Part shown: positions 40,049 to 48,683 of the stretch, piece after piece | Layout of the letters: each line of letters begins with the position of its first letter | Numbering within the stretch: the first letter of the stretch is position 1 | Assembly: GCF_947487305.1 (NCBI RefSeq) | Contig: NZ_CANKWH010000008.1 | Location: 154,033-218,032, forward strand | Length of the DNA stretch: 64,000 nt | Direction: 5' to 3' | Origin: an uncultured Paracoccus sp. | Lineage (GTDB): Bacteria; Pseudomonadota; Alphaproteobacteria; Rhodobacterales; Rhodobacteraceae | Notes under the pieces: model-generated | Told to the model about the DNA's origin: nothing | Seen by the model: only the letters and a program-made list of their open reading frames with translations | The model's database searches: none | Program-made: the position numbers and the translations under genes

Positions 40049-41053
40049 TCACTCGGCCGGTTTCGCGATGCCGAATTCTTCGGGCGAGGATTTGGTCAGA
40101 CCGGCATCCTGCATCAGCCAGGCGGTGGTCGACTGCCAGCCATCGAGGAAGGTCTGTGCCTCGGCGCCGCTGAGGTTCAGCGAGGTGAAGCCGCGGTTCT
40201 TCATCAGGTCGAGGAATTCCGGCTGTTCGGCGGCTTCCTTGTAGGCGGCGGTCAGCTTGGCCACGGCATCATCGGGGGTGCCGGCCTTGACGAAGATGCC
40301 GAAGAACGGACCCCAGGGCAGATACTTGTCATAGCCCGCATTGGCGGCAAGCGCGGTCGGCACATCGGGCAGGGCCTCGACGGGTTCTTCCTCGAACACG
40401 ACCAGCGGCTTCATCGCGCCGGCCTTGATCCCCTCGATCGCGGCACCCAGAACGGCGGGCATCACGTCGATCGCGCCGCCCTGCAGCGCGGTCAGCGCCG
40501 GACCGTCGCCGTCATAGGGGACGAAGATCACGTCCTGCTCGCCCTCGACCGCGTTGATCATGGCGGTGACAACCGAGGGCAACCCGCCCGGGCCGGTCGA
40601 ACCAAAGCGCAGCTCGCCGGGGTTTTCCTTGATATAGGCCAGCATACCGGCGTAATCGTCGAAGGGCGCATCCTTGCCGGCGACCAGAATCGGCGTGCCG
40701 CGCGCGAGCACGTTCACCGGCACGAAGTCGCTGTAATCCTTCTGGCCCAGGCCCATGACCTTGTAGAGCAGCGGGTTTTCCGCGCCCATCAGCAGGGTAT
40801 AGCCATCGGCATCGCCCGCCGCGACCTGGTTCAGCGCGATGGCGCCGACGCCGCCGGTGATGTTCTGCATGACGACCGTGCCGCCCAGAACCTCTTCGGC
40901 ATGGGGCGTCACCGCGCGCATCACCGTATCGGTCGAGCCACCGGCGCCCCACTGGATGATGCCGGCGATTTCCTTGCTGGGATAATCCTGCGCCATGGCG
41001 CCGGTTGCGGTCAGTGCGAGGGCCGAGACGGCGCCGAGGATGAGATGTTTCAT
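40049..41053 (-). CDS. tctC: Tripartite tricarboxylate transporter substrate-binding protein TctC
   Basis: TctC (334 aa) is the periplasmic binding protein, with a Sec signal ending TGAMAQ (about residue 22). Family phrases are the Bug/TctC loop IIQWGAGGSTDTVMRA, NITGGVGAIAL and RFGSTGPGGLP. The ATG at 41053 is chosen over 41113, which lies in the regulatory region. It heads tctC-tctB-tctA-aroE-like-quiC and has a 43-bp dyad about 76 bases upstream. Confidence 0.92.
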   Translation of the reverse strand: MKHLILGAVSALALTATGAMAQDYPSKEIAGIIQWGAGGSTDTVMRAVTPHAEEVLGGTVVMQNITGGVGAIALNQVAAGDADGYTLLMGAENPLLYKVMGLGQKDYSDFVPVNVLARGTPILVAGKDAPFDDYAGMLAYIKENPGELRFGSTGPGGLPSVVTAMINAVEGEQDVIFVPYDGDGPALTALQGGAIDVMPAVLGAAIEGIKAGAMKPLVVFEEEPVEALPDVPTALAANAGYDKYLPWGPFFGIFVKAGTPDDAVAKLTAAYKEAAEQPEFLDLMKNRGFTSLNLSGAEAQTFLDGWQSTTAWLMQDAGLTKSSPEEFGIAKPAE

Positions 41054-41129
41054 GGTGTTCCTCCCTTGGATCTTGTGAAGACGGGCTGCTCCTCCACCCG
41101 TTCTGGCCATCATCGCGGAGAAGGTGGCG

Positions 41130-41172
41130 TAACGTCAAATACCCAGATCATCGCGATGTTAACTTGATGTTA
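41130..41172. promoter_or_regulatory. 43-bp dyad operator, copy 1 (upstream of tctC)
   Basis: The element is TAACGTCAAATA, 17 bases, then TTAACTTGATGTTA. The outer 8 bases at each end form an inverted repeat (TAACGTCA and TGATGTTA). The same architecture and spacing occur inverted at 42130-42172. It covers the 3' end of the LysR gene and lies 76 bases from the tctC start. It is a candidate LysR operator. Confidence 0.7.
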
Positions 41173-42102
41173 ATCTCCCTTGAGGGCGGCCGTGTCAAAT
41201 GTGCCCTGCGCGGCGGCGGTCAGCTCTTTCCGAAAGCGCTCGATGGCGTATTCGGCAAAGCCCGACAGCGCCCGGCCTTTCTTGTGCGAAACATAGACTG
41301 TCACGCCCGAAGGCTCGGCCAGCGGGCGGCGGACGAGGCCGGGCATATAGACCTCGGCCACGGAAAAGGCATCGATCAGCGCGACGCCCAGCCCGTGCCG
41401 GACGAGGCTGACCACGGTCTGCGCAAAGCGCCCGCGCATGGAATGCACCGGTTCGATCCCGGCGTTCCGGAAGGGCTCGCTCAGCTTGGCGCCATAAGGA
41501 TCGCCCGGATCGACGCCGATCAGTTGCTCGCCAGCCAGATCATGCACCGAAATCACCTGCTGCGTCGCCAGCGGGTGATCCTCGGGCAGGATCACCACCA
41601 GCCGCGCCTCGGCCAGCTTCTCGTTCTCGATCCCCGCATTGTCGACCGAAGAACTCATGATGACGAACTCGCCGCGTTCAAGCAGCAGGTAGTCAACGGT
41701 CTCCTCGATCTTCAGGATGTTCAGGTCGATGAAGAGATCGGGATAACGGCGGCGGATCGAGCGGATGGCGCGGGCGGCGATGAACTGCGCGACCGAAGGC
41801 GCCGAGGCAAAGGCCAGCCGCACATCCTCGCCCTTTTCCAGCGAGTTGATCGCCAGTTGCAGGTTCTCGACGCCCTTGTAGACATTGCTGATCTGCTCGA
41901 AGACCGCGCCCGCCTCGACCGAGGGGATGAAGCGCCCGGCCCGACGTTCGAACAGGCGGATGCCAAGCGAGTCCTCGGTATGCTTGACCAGACGGCTGAT
42001 GCCGGGGGCCGAGACGTTCAGTTGCTCGGCGGCACCGCTGATGGTGCCGCGCATCATCACGGCACGGATGACCTCGACTTGGCGCAGGGTGATTTCACGC
42101 AT
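41170..42102 (-). CDS. LysR-family regulator of the tct/flavoprotein genes
   Basis: The protein (310 aa) has an N-terminal LysR helix-turn-helix (about 3-62; GTISGAAEQLNVSAPGISRL) and a substrate-binding domain. The gene is flanked by two copies of the same dyad: one before tctC, which it precedes in the same direction, and one in the 111-base gap to the divergent flavoprotein gene. The inferred role is control of both units. The inducer is unknown, possibly a shikimate-pathway acid. Confidence 0.86.
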   Translation of the reverse strand: MREITLRQVEVIRAVMMRGTISGAAEQLNVSAPGISRLVKHTEDSLGIRLFERRAGRFIPSVEAGAVFEQISNVYKGVENLQLAINSLEKGEDVRLAFASAPSVAQFIAARAIRSIRRRYPDLFIDLNILKIEETVDYLLLERGEFVIMSSSVDNAGIENEKLAEARLVVILPEDHPLATQQVISVHDLAGEQLIGVDPGDPYGAKLSEPFRNAGIEPVHSMRGRFAQTVVSLVRHGLGVALIDAFSVAEVYMPGLVRRPLAEPSGVTVYVSHKKGRALSGFAEYAIERFRKELTAAAQGTFDTAALKGD

Positions 42103-42129
42103 GGAATCCCGCCTCCCGGGCGTTCAGGG

Positions 42130-42172
42130 TAACATCAGGTTAATCTGCCTGCCAAATGGATATTTGACGTTA
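42130..42172. promoter_or_regulatory. 43-bp dyad operator, copy 2 (upstream of the flavoprotein gene)
   Basis: Read on the minus strand the element is TAACGTCAAATA, 17 bases, then TTAACCTGATGTTA, identical to copy 1 at 25 of 26 fixed positions. The TAACGTCAAATA end faces the flavoprotein gene, 41 bases from its start; the other end is 27 bases from the LysR start, which suggests autoregulation as well. Confidence 0.7.
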
Positions 42173-42213
42173 GGGGGCCATCGCCCGACCCTGAGCATCG
42201 ACAAGGGGGGAAC

Positions 42214-43887
42214 ATGGCCGAAGAGGTTGATCTGATCGTTCTGGGCTCGGGCGCGGGGGGCCTCGCAGCGGCGGTGACGGCGGCGCATCTGGGGCTGCGG
42301 GTCACGCTGCTGGAAAAGGCCCCGGTCATGGGCGGCACCTCGGCCTGGTCGGGCGGCTGGATCTGGGCGCCGGGCAATTCCGTCGCCCGTCGTGCGGGGA
42401 TTCGCGAGGAGGAGGGTGCGCCCCGCCGCTATCTCCAGGCCGTGCTGGGTGCGCAGTTCGATCCGGCGCGCGTGGATGCCTTCCTCGCCGCCGCGCCCGA
42501 GATGGTCGATTTTTTCGAGACCCGGACCGCACTGCAATTCGACGGCGGGCTGCACATTCCCGACACCTATTCCGACCAGCCCGGCGCTGGCACAGGTGGC
42601 CGCTCGGTCATCGCCAAACCCTATGACGGGCGCAAGCTGGGCCGCGCAATCCGCTTGCTGCGCGAGCCCTTGCCCGAGACCACGCTGCGCGGACTGACCA
42701 TCCAGTCGGGGGCGGATCTGAAGGCCTTTCTGTCGGCCACCCGCTCGGTTCGCTCCTTCGCCTATGTCGCCAGCCGTGTCGGGCGGCATATCGTGGATCT
42801 GTCGATCCATCGCCGCGCCATTCAGCTGCGCAATGGCAGCGCGCTGATCGCCAGGCTGCTGCGCTCGGCGCTGGATGCGGGCGTTGAGCTGCGGACCAAT
42901 GTTACCGTCACCGAGTTGATCCGAGAGGGCGGGCGCATCACCGGGGTCGAGACCTCGGGCGGACCGCTGACGGCCACGCGCGGCGTCGTTCTGGCCACCG
43001 GCGGCTTCCCCCATGACACCGCCCGTCGCGCCGCGCTGTTGCCGCGCGACGGCGAGAATCTGACGCTGGCCGTGCCCACGGCCACCGGCGATGGCGCGCG
43101 GCTGGCCGAGGCCGTGGGCGCCGCCTTCCGCGCGGACGCGGCGCAACCCATGGCCTTATGCCCGGTCAGCCGGGCGGTCTGGCCGAGCGGTCGGATGGGC
43201 GGCTTTCCCCATATCATCGATCGCGGCAAGCCGGGGTTGATCGGCGTGCTGGCCGATGGACGGCGCTTTTGCAACGAGGGGCTGGGCTATCACGACTATG
43301 TCCGCGACATGCTGGCGGCGATCCCGGCAGGCCAGCCCGCGCGGTCCTGGCTGATCTGCGATCACCGCTTCATCCGTCGCTATGGGCTTGGCATTGTGCG
43401 GCCCGCGCCGCTGCCGCTGGGGGGCTGGCTGCGCTCGGGCTATCTGAAGCGCGGCGCGACGCTGGCCGAACTGTCCGCCATGACGGGCATCGATGCCGAT
43501 GGGCTGGCGCGGACGGTTGCGCGCTTCAATGAGCGCGCGGCGCGGGGCGAGGACCCCGATTTCGGCCGCGGCAGCACCGCCTATATGCGGCTGCAGGGCG
43601 ATGCGGAGCAGAAGCCGAACCCCTGCCTCGCCCCGATCGAGCGCGCGCCCTTCTACGCCGTCGAAGTTGTGCCGGGCAGTTTCGGCAGCTTTGCCGGCCT
43701 TGCCACCGATGCCGAGGCGCGAGTGCTGGACGGCGTGGGCGCGCCGATCCCCGGCCTCTATGCCGCCGGCACGGACAGCCTCAGCGTCTTTGGCGGGCAC
43801 TATCCGGCGGGCGGGATCAATCTCGGCCCGGCCTTAACCTTCGGTTTCATCGCCGCGCGCCATGCGGCAGAAGGGGCGATCCCATGA
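42214..43887 (+). CDS. FAD-dependent oxidoreductase (3-ketosteroid Delta1-dehydrogenase/fumarate-reductase fold)
   Basis: The protein (557 aa) begins with a dinucleotide fold LIVLGSGAGGLAAA followed by LLEKAPVMGGTSAWSGGWIW. The C-terminus has the second FAD segment GLYAAGTDSLSVFGGHYPAGG. This set is typical of flavoproteins that introduce or reduce a C=C next to a carbonyl. In this locus it may desaturate a cyclic acid entering the shikimate-like pathway, but no substrate can be read. The next gene overlaps by 4 bases. Confidence 0.82.
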   Translation: MAEEVDLIVLGSGAGGLAAAVTAAHLGLRVTLLEKAPVMGGTSAWSGGWIWAPGNSVARRAGIREEEGAPRRYLQAVLGAQFDPARVDAFLAAAPEMVDFFETRTALQFDGGLHIPDTYSDQPGAGTGGRSVIAKPYDGRKLGRAIRLLREPLPETTLRGLTIQSGADLKAFLSATRSVRSFAYVASRVGRHIVDLSIHRRAIQLRNGSALIARLLRSALDAGVELRTNVTVTELIREGGRITGVETSGGPLTATRGVVLATGGFPHDTARRAALLPRDGENLTLAVPTATGDGARLAEAVGAAFRADAAQPMALCPVSRAVWPSGRMGGFPHIIDRGKPGLIGVLADGRRFCNEGLGYHDYVRDMLAAIPAGQPARSWLICDHRFIRRYGLGIVRPAPLPLGGWLRSGYLKRGATLAELSAMTGIDADGLARTVARFNERAARGEDPDFGRGSTAYMRLQGDAEQKPNPCLAPIERAPFYAVEVVPGSFGSFAGLATDAEARVLDGVGAPIPGLYAAGTDSLSVFGGHYPAGGINLGPALTFGFIAARHAAEGAIP

Positions 43888-44690
43888 CCCACCGGCTTTC
43901 CGTCGCGCATCTTTCCGCGATCACCCTGCCGCCGCCCGAGTTCATCGAGACTGCCGCCGCTGCCGGTTTCGACGGCGTCGGACTGCGTTTGCAACGCGTG
44001 ACCGAGGACAGTCCGAGCTATCCGCTGATGCATGATCCCGCGCTGATGCGGGCGACCCTTACGGCGCTGCGCCAGACCGGGCTTGCGGTTCGCGACATCG
44101 AGTTCGTGAAGATCACGCCCGAGATCGATATTGCGGCGCTGGCCCCGCTGCTGGATGTGGGGGCCGAGCTTGGTGCAAGTCAGCTGATCACCGCGCCCTA
44201 TGACGATGACCTTTCGCGGCTGGCGGATCGGTTGGCCGCGCTGTCCGACCTCGCGCGCTCGCGCGGGATCGGCGTGGTGCTGGAGTTCTTTCCCTGGACC
44301 GTGGTGCCCGATCCAGCCGCCTGCTGGCGCGTGGTGCAGGCGGCGGGCGAGGGCGTCGGGATGCTGGTAGACAGCCTGCATTTCGACCGCTCGGGATCGG
44401 ACCTCGCGCTTCTGCGGCAGATCCCGGCGGGCCGGCTGCCCTTCGCCCATCTCTGCGATGCGCCGCGTCTGCCGGCCTATGACACCGAGACGCTGCTCAT
44501 GACCGCCCGCGCCGAGCGGTTGCCGCCGGGAGAGGGGCAAATCGATTTGCAGGCTTTCGTCAGCGCCCTGCCGAAGAACATCGACCTGTCTCTCGAGGTG
44601 CCGATGACGCGGAGGCTCATGGCCGAGGGCGGCGCGGCGGTGCTGCGGCACATCCATGCCGCAGCACGTGCCTTCCTCGACGCGCGTTAG
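43884..44690 (+). CDS. Sugar phosphate isomerase/epimerase-like TIM-barrel protein
   Basis: The protein (268 aa) is an AP-endonuclease-2-type TIM barrel. Candidate metal ligands lie in VLEFFPW, MLVDSLHFDRSG, AHLCDAP and PPGEGQID. Its fold is that of the dehydratase half of quiC, but it is shorter and lacks the second domain. It could be an isomerase or dehydratase for the flavoprotein product. It starts in the flavoprotein stop (ATGA). Its stop overlaps that of the convergent alcohol dehydrogenase gene. Confidence 0.78.
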   Translation: MTHRLSVAHLSAITLPPPEFIETAAAAGFDGVGLRLQRVTEDSPSYPLMHDPALMRATLTALRQTGLAVRDIEFVKITPEIDIAALAPLLDVGAELGASQLITAPYDDDLSRLADRLAALSDLARSRGIGVVLEFFPWTVVPDPAACWRVVQAAGEGVGMLVDSLHFDRSGSDLALLRQIPAGRLPFAHLCDAPRLPAYDTETLLMTARAERLPPGEGQIDLQAFVSALPKNIDLSLEVPMTRRLMAEGGAAVLRHIHAAARAFLDAR

Positions 44691-45844
44691 CGGGCGTCCT
44701 GCATGGCGGCGTCGAACAGCGCGCGGGTATTCTCGCGCGTCATCTCGATCGGGTTGCCGCCACAGGATGGGTCTTCCAAGGCCATTTCGGTCAGCTCGTC
44801 CAGCCGGCTTGCCTCCACACCCATCACCGCAAGATTGCCGGGAATGCACAGCTCGGCCCGCAATTCCATCACCCGCGCGCGGAACCCGTCGAAGCCGCCG
44901 GAAATCCCCAGATAGTCGGCGGCGCGGCCGATGCGGTCCTCGATGGCGGGGCGGTTGAAATCCAGCACCATCGGCATGACCACGGCATTGGTGGTGCCGT
45001 GATGGGTGCCATAGACCGCGCCGACCGGATGGCTGAGCGAATGGATCGCGCCGAGGCCCTTTTGAAACGCGACCGCGCCCATGGCGGCGGCGCTCATCAT
45101 CTGCGACCGAGCCTCGATGTCATCGGGCACAGCATAGGCGCGGGGCAGGTTTTCAAGCACCAGCCGCATCCCTTCCAATGCGATGCCCTGCGACATCGGG
45201 TGATAGAAGGGGCTGGAATAGGCTTCCAGACAATGCGCAAAAGCATCCATCCCGGTGCCGGCGGTGATGGCGCGGGGCATGCCGACGGTCAGTTCCGGAT
45301 CGCAGATAGTCACCGTGGGCAAGAGCTTCGGGTGGAAGATGATCTTCTTTTTATGCGTGGCGCTGTTGGTCAGCACCCCGGCCCGGCCAACCTCCGAGCC
45401 GGTGCCGGCGGTGGTCGGGACGGCGATGATCGGCGCGATGGTGGCGGCATTTGCGCGCGTATACCAGTCGCCGATATCTTCCAGATCCCAGACCGAAACC
45501 GGCTGATCGACCATCAGCGCGATCATCTTGCCCAGATCCAGCGCCGAGCCGCCGCCAAAGCAGATCACCCCGTCATGCCCGCCGGCGCGATAGACGGCCA
45601 GCCCGGCTTCCATGTTGCCCTCGTTCGGGTTCGGATCAACCTCGCTGAAGACCGCGCGGCCAAGCCCGGCGGCTTCGAGGCTGTCCAGCGCGGCAGCGGT
45701 GATCGGCAGTCCGGCCAGCGCGCGGTCCGTCACCAGCAGCGGGCGGGTGATGCCGGCGCCCTTGCAGAGATCGGGCAGTTCCGAGATGCGGCCGGCGCCG
45801 AACTTGATGGCGGTGGGGTAGGACCAGTTGGCGCGCGGACTCAT
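44687..45844 (-). CDS. Iron-containing alcohol dehydrogenase
   Basis: The product (385 aa) is a group III metal-dependent alcohol dehydrogenase. The nucleotide-binding motif is GGGSALDLGK; candidate metal ligands are in DAFAHCLEAY, HSLSHPVG and YGTHHG. The ATG at 45844 overlaps the aldehyde dehydrogenase stop by 4 bases. It is the last gene of the DeoR/TRAP/glutamine synthetase run, so it probably oxidises an alcohol group in that pathway. Confidence 0.9.
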   Translation of the reverse strand: MSPRANWSYPTAIKFGAGRISELPDLCKGAGITRPLLVTDRALAGLPITAAALDSLEAAGLGRAVFSEVDPNPNEGNMEAGLAVYRAGGHDGVICFGGGSALDLGKMIALMVDQPVSVWDLEDIGDWYTRANAATIAPIIAVPTTAGTGSEVGRAGVLTNSATHKKKIIFHPKLLPTVTICDPELTVGMPRAITAGTGMDAFAHCLEAYSSPFYHPMSQGIALEGMRLVLENLPRAYAVPDDIEARSQMMSAAAMGAVAFQKGLGAIHSLSHPVGAVYGTHHGTTNAVVMPMVLDFNRPAIEDRIGRAADYLGISGGFDGFRARVMELRAELCIPGNLAVMGVEASRLDELTEMALEDPSCGGNPIEMTRENTRALFDAAMQDAR

Positions 45845-47229
45845 TGTGTGACCTTTTTCAGATGGAAGGATTTGGGCCGGGTGACGGCGTGAAAACCAAG
45901 TGCCGACAGGCTGGCGCCGCGCCCGGTATCCTTGACCCCGGTCCAGCACAAAGCCGGGTCCAGATAGTCGCAGCGGTTCATGAAGACGGTGCCTGTCTCG
46001 AGCCGGTTGCCGATCAGGGCGGCGCGGTCCGGGTCGGCGGTCCAGATCGAGGCGGTCAGCCCGTAATCGCTGTCATTCATCAGCGCGATGGCCTCGTCAT
46101 CGCCCGAGACCTTCATGATGCCGACGACCGGGCCAAAGCTTTCCTCGCGCATCACCCGCATGTCATGGGTCACATCGACCAGAACCTGCGGCGCCAGATA
46201 GGCCCCACCATCATCGCCCGGCACATCGCCCGGTGCGATCAGCGGGCGCGCGCCCTGCGCCACCGCCTCGGCCACCTGATCGCGGACCACGCGGGCAAAG
46301 CGCTGATGCGCCATCGGCCCCATCGTGGTCTCGGGATCGGTCGGGTCGCCCAGTTTCAGGGCGCGGGTCCAGTCGGCGGCCTTGGCGACGAAATTGTCAT
46401 AAAGGCTTTCATGGACATAGATCCGCTCGATCCCGCAGCAGCATTGCCCGGAATTGAACATCGCCCCGTCCATCAGCCCGTTCACCGCCGCATCGAGATC
46501 GGCATCGGCGGCGACATAGCCCGGATCCTTACCGCCCAGTTCCAGCCCGGTGCCGGTGAAACCACCCGCCGCCGCGCGCTCGATTGCCTGCCCACCTGCG
46601 ACCGAGCCGGTGAAGTTCACGAAACCGAACAGGCGTTCGGAAATCAGCGCCTCGGTGGTGGCATGGTCAAGGACGAGATTCTGGAACACATCGGCCGGCA
46701 CGCCGCCGGCCTGCATTGCGTCGGCCAGCCGTTCGCCCGCCAGCAGGGTCTGGCTGGCATGTTTCAGCACCACGGCATTGCCGGCGATCAGCGCCGGCAC
46801 GATGCCGTTGATCGCGGTCAGGAAGGGATAGTTCCAGGGCGCGATGATGAAGACCACGCCCACAGGGGCGCGGTGCAATTCGCGGCGGAAGCGATCGCTG
46901 TCCTCGACCACCTCGGGCGCCAGCACTTCGGGCGCGATCCGGGCCATGTAATCGGCGCGCTCGCGCACGCCGCCCATCTCGCCGCCATAGCGCACCGGGC
47001 GGCCCATCATCCGTGCCAGCTCCGGCACGATCCGGTCGTTCATGGCGATCAGCGCCTCGACCCCGGCCATCACCTTGGCGATGCGGTCAGCAAGCGGCAG
47101 GGCAGCCCATGCCGGTTGCGCGGCCTTGGCGCGGGCGACGGCGGCGCGGGCGGCCTCGGGCGTCAGAACCGCGCGCTCGGCACAGACCGTGCCATCGACG
47201 GGAGAGATCAGCTTGATCGTGTCAGCCAT
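45841..47229 (-). CDS. Aldehyde dehydrogenase family protein
   Basis: The protein (462 aa) has the NAD-binding region IIAPWNYPF, the general-base region TGLELGGKDPGYV, and the catalytic cysteine within NSGQCCCGIERIYV. The length is near normal for succinate-semialdehyde- or betaine-aldehyde-type enzymes. It lies between a glutamine synthetase-like gene and an alcohol dehydrogenase gene, which suggests oxidation of an aldehyde, perhaps on a gamma-glutamylated substrate. Confidence 0.9.
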   Translation of the reverse strand: MADTIKLISPVDGTVCAERAVLTPEAARAAVARAKAAQPAWAALPLADRIAKVMAGVEALIAMNDRIVPELARMMGRPVRYGGEMGGVRERADYMARIAPEVLAPEVVEDSDRFRRELHRAPVGVVFIIAPWNYPFLTAINGIVPALIAGNAVVLKHASQTLLAGERLADAMQAGGVPADVFQNLVLDHATTEALISERLFGFVNFTGSVAGGQAIERAAAGGFTGTGLELGGKDPGYVAADADLDAAVNGLMDGAMFNSGQCCCGIERIYVHESLYDNFVAKAADWTRALKLGDPTDPETTMGPMAHQRFARVVRDQVAEAVAQGARPLIAPGDVPGDDGGAYLAPQVLVDVTHDMRVMREESFGPVVGIMKVSGDDEAIALMNDSDYGLTASIWTADPDRAALIGNRLETGTVFMNRCDYLDPALCWTGVKDTGRGASLSALGFHAVTRPKSFHLKKVTQ

Positions 47230-47252
47230 GTGTCAGCGTCCATTTCTGCGCT

Positions 47253-48614
47253 TTACGCGCGTTCGAATCCGCGGGCGACTTCCCAGTCACTGACCACGCG
47301 GTTCTGTTCCTCTATCTCCCACAACGCGGCGCGGTGGTAGTGGCGGACCACATCCTCGCCGAAGGCGTCGCGCAGCATCGGTGACTCCAGCGCCGCCTCT
47401 GCCGCGTCGCCTAGCGTGCGGGGGATCTGCGGGGCATTGGCGGATTGGTAGATGTCGCCGGTCAGCGGCGGGCCCAACTCCATCTGCTTTTCCACGCCGT
47501 CCAGCCCGGCTGCCAGCAGGGCGGCACAGGCCAGGTAGGGGTTCAGGTCGGCGCCCCCGATGCGGCATTCGATGCGGACGGCATTCGTGCCCTCGCCGCA
47601 GAGGCGGAAACCGGCGGTGCGGTTGTCCACGCTCCAGACCGTGCGGGTGGGGGCGAAGGTGCCGGTGACGAAGCGCTTGTAGCTGTTGATGTTCGGCGCG
47701 AGGAACACGGTGATCGCGCCGGCATGGGCCAGTTGCCCGGCGACATAGGATTTCATCAGCGCCGACATGCCGAGCGGGTCTTTCTTGTCGGCGAAGGCGT
47801 TCTTGCCGCCCTTGAAAAGCGACTGGTGGACATGGGACGAGCTGCCGACCTTGTCGTGGTTGTATTTCGCCATGAAGGTGGCGGCGTGGCCGGCTTGGCG
47901 GGCGATCTCCTTGGTCGCCATCTTGATGAGCACATGCATGTCCGCCGTGTCCAGCGCATCGGAATAGCGGGCGTTGATCTCGTGCTGGCCGCGCTCGGCC
48001 TCGCCTTTCGAGCATTCGACCGGCACGCCGGCGCCGTAAAGCCCGTTGCGCAGGGCGCGCAGGACGGTCTCGGCCTCGGATGTCTCGGTGATGGCATAAT
48101 CCACATTGTAGCGTGGCGAGGGCGTCAGCGGGCGATAGCCCGTGTCGAACAGCTGCTTGTAACTTTCTTCGAAGAGAAAAAACTCAAGCTCGGTCGCCAT
48201 CTGTGGTTCGAACCCCATCTCGCGGGCGCGACCGACCTGGCGGGCGAGGATGCTGCGCGGCGCGTGGGGGACGGGCTGATGAGTGTGATGGTCCAGGAGA
48301 TCGACCATGCAAAGCGCGGTGCCGGGGGCCCAGGGCAGGCGGCGCAGGGTGGCGAGATCGGGGCGCATGGTGTAATCGCCATAGCCCTTGTCCCAGCTGG
48401 CCGAGACATAGCCGGGAACGGTGGACATCTCGTAATCGGTGGCCAGCAGGTAGTTGCAGCTGTGGGTTTCCTCGTGGCTGTCGAGGAAATGCTGGGCGTG
48501 GAAGCGCTTGCCCATCAGCCGGCCCTGCATGTCGACCAGCGCCACGGCCACGGTGTCGATCTCGCCGCTTTTCACGGCGGACTTGAGACTGCTGAGCGTC
48601 AGGTTGGCGGGCAT
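47253..48614 (-). CDS. Glutamine synthetase family protein (gamma-glutamyl-amine ligase-like)
   Basis: The product (453 aa) has the glutamine synthetase fold: ATELEFFLFEE, GSSSHVHQSLFKGG, NSYKRFVTGTFAPT and RIECRIGGADLNPYLA. It resembles PuuA/IpuC-type enzymes that glutamylate amines rather than the housekeeping GlnA, and its neighbours are catabolic. The ATG at 48614 is preceded by GGAGG. It probably forms gamma-glutamyl amides of an imported amine. No dedicated hydrolase is adjacent. Confidence 0.85.
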   Translation of the reverse strand: MPANLTLSSLKSAVKSGEIDTVAVALVDMQGRLMGKRFHAQHFLDSHEETHSCNYLLATDYEMSTVPGYVSASWDKGYGDYTMRPDLATLRRLPWAPGTALCMVDLLDHHTHQPVPHAPRSILARQVGRAREMGFEPQMATELEFFLFEESYKQLFDTGYRPLTPSPRYNVDYAITETSEAETVLRALRNGLYGAGVPVECSKGEAERGQHEINARYSDALDTADMHVLIKMATKEIARQAGHAATFMAKYNHDKVGSSSHVHQSLFKGGKNAFADKKDPLGMSALMKSYVAGQLAHAGAITVFLAPNINSYKRFVTGTFAPTRTVWSVDNRTAGFRLCGEGTNAVRIECRIGGADLNPYLACAALLAAGLDGVEKQMELGPPLTGDIYQSANAPQIPRTLGDAAEAALESPMLRDAFGEDVVRHYHRAALWEIEEQNRVVSDWEVARGFERA

Positions 48615-48683
48615 CACGTCCTCCGGTCGGATGAACCGGGCGCAGCAGGCCGCGCCCGGCAGATGAGGGTCGGGCAGTCAGGT

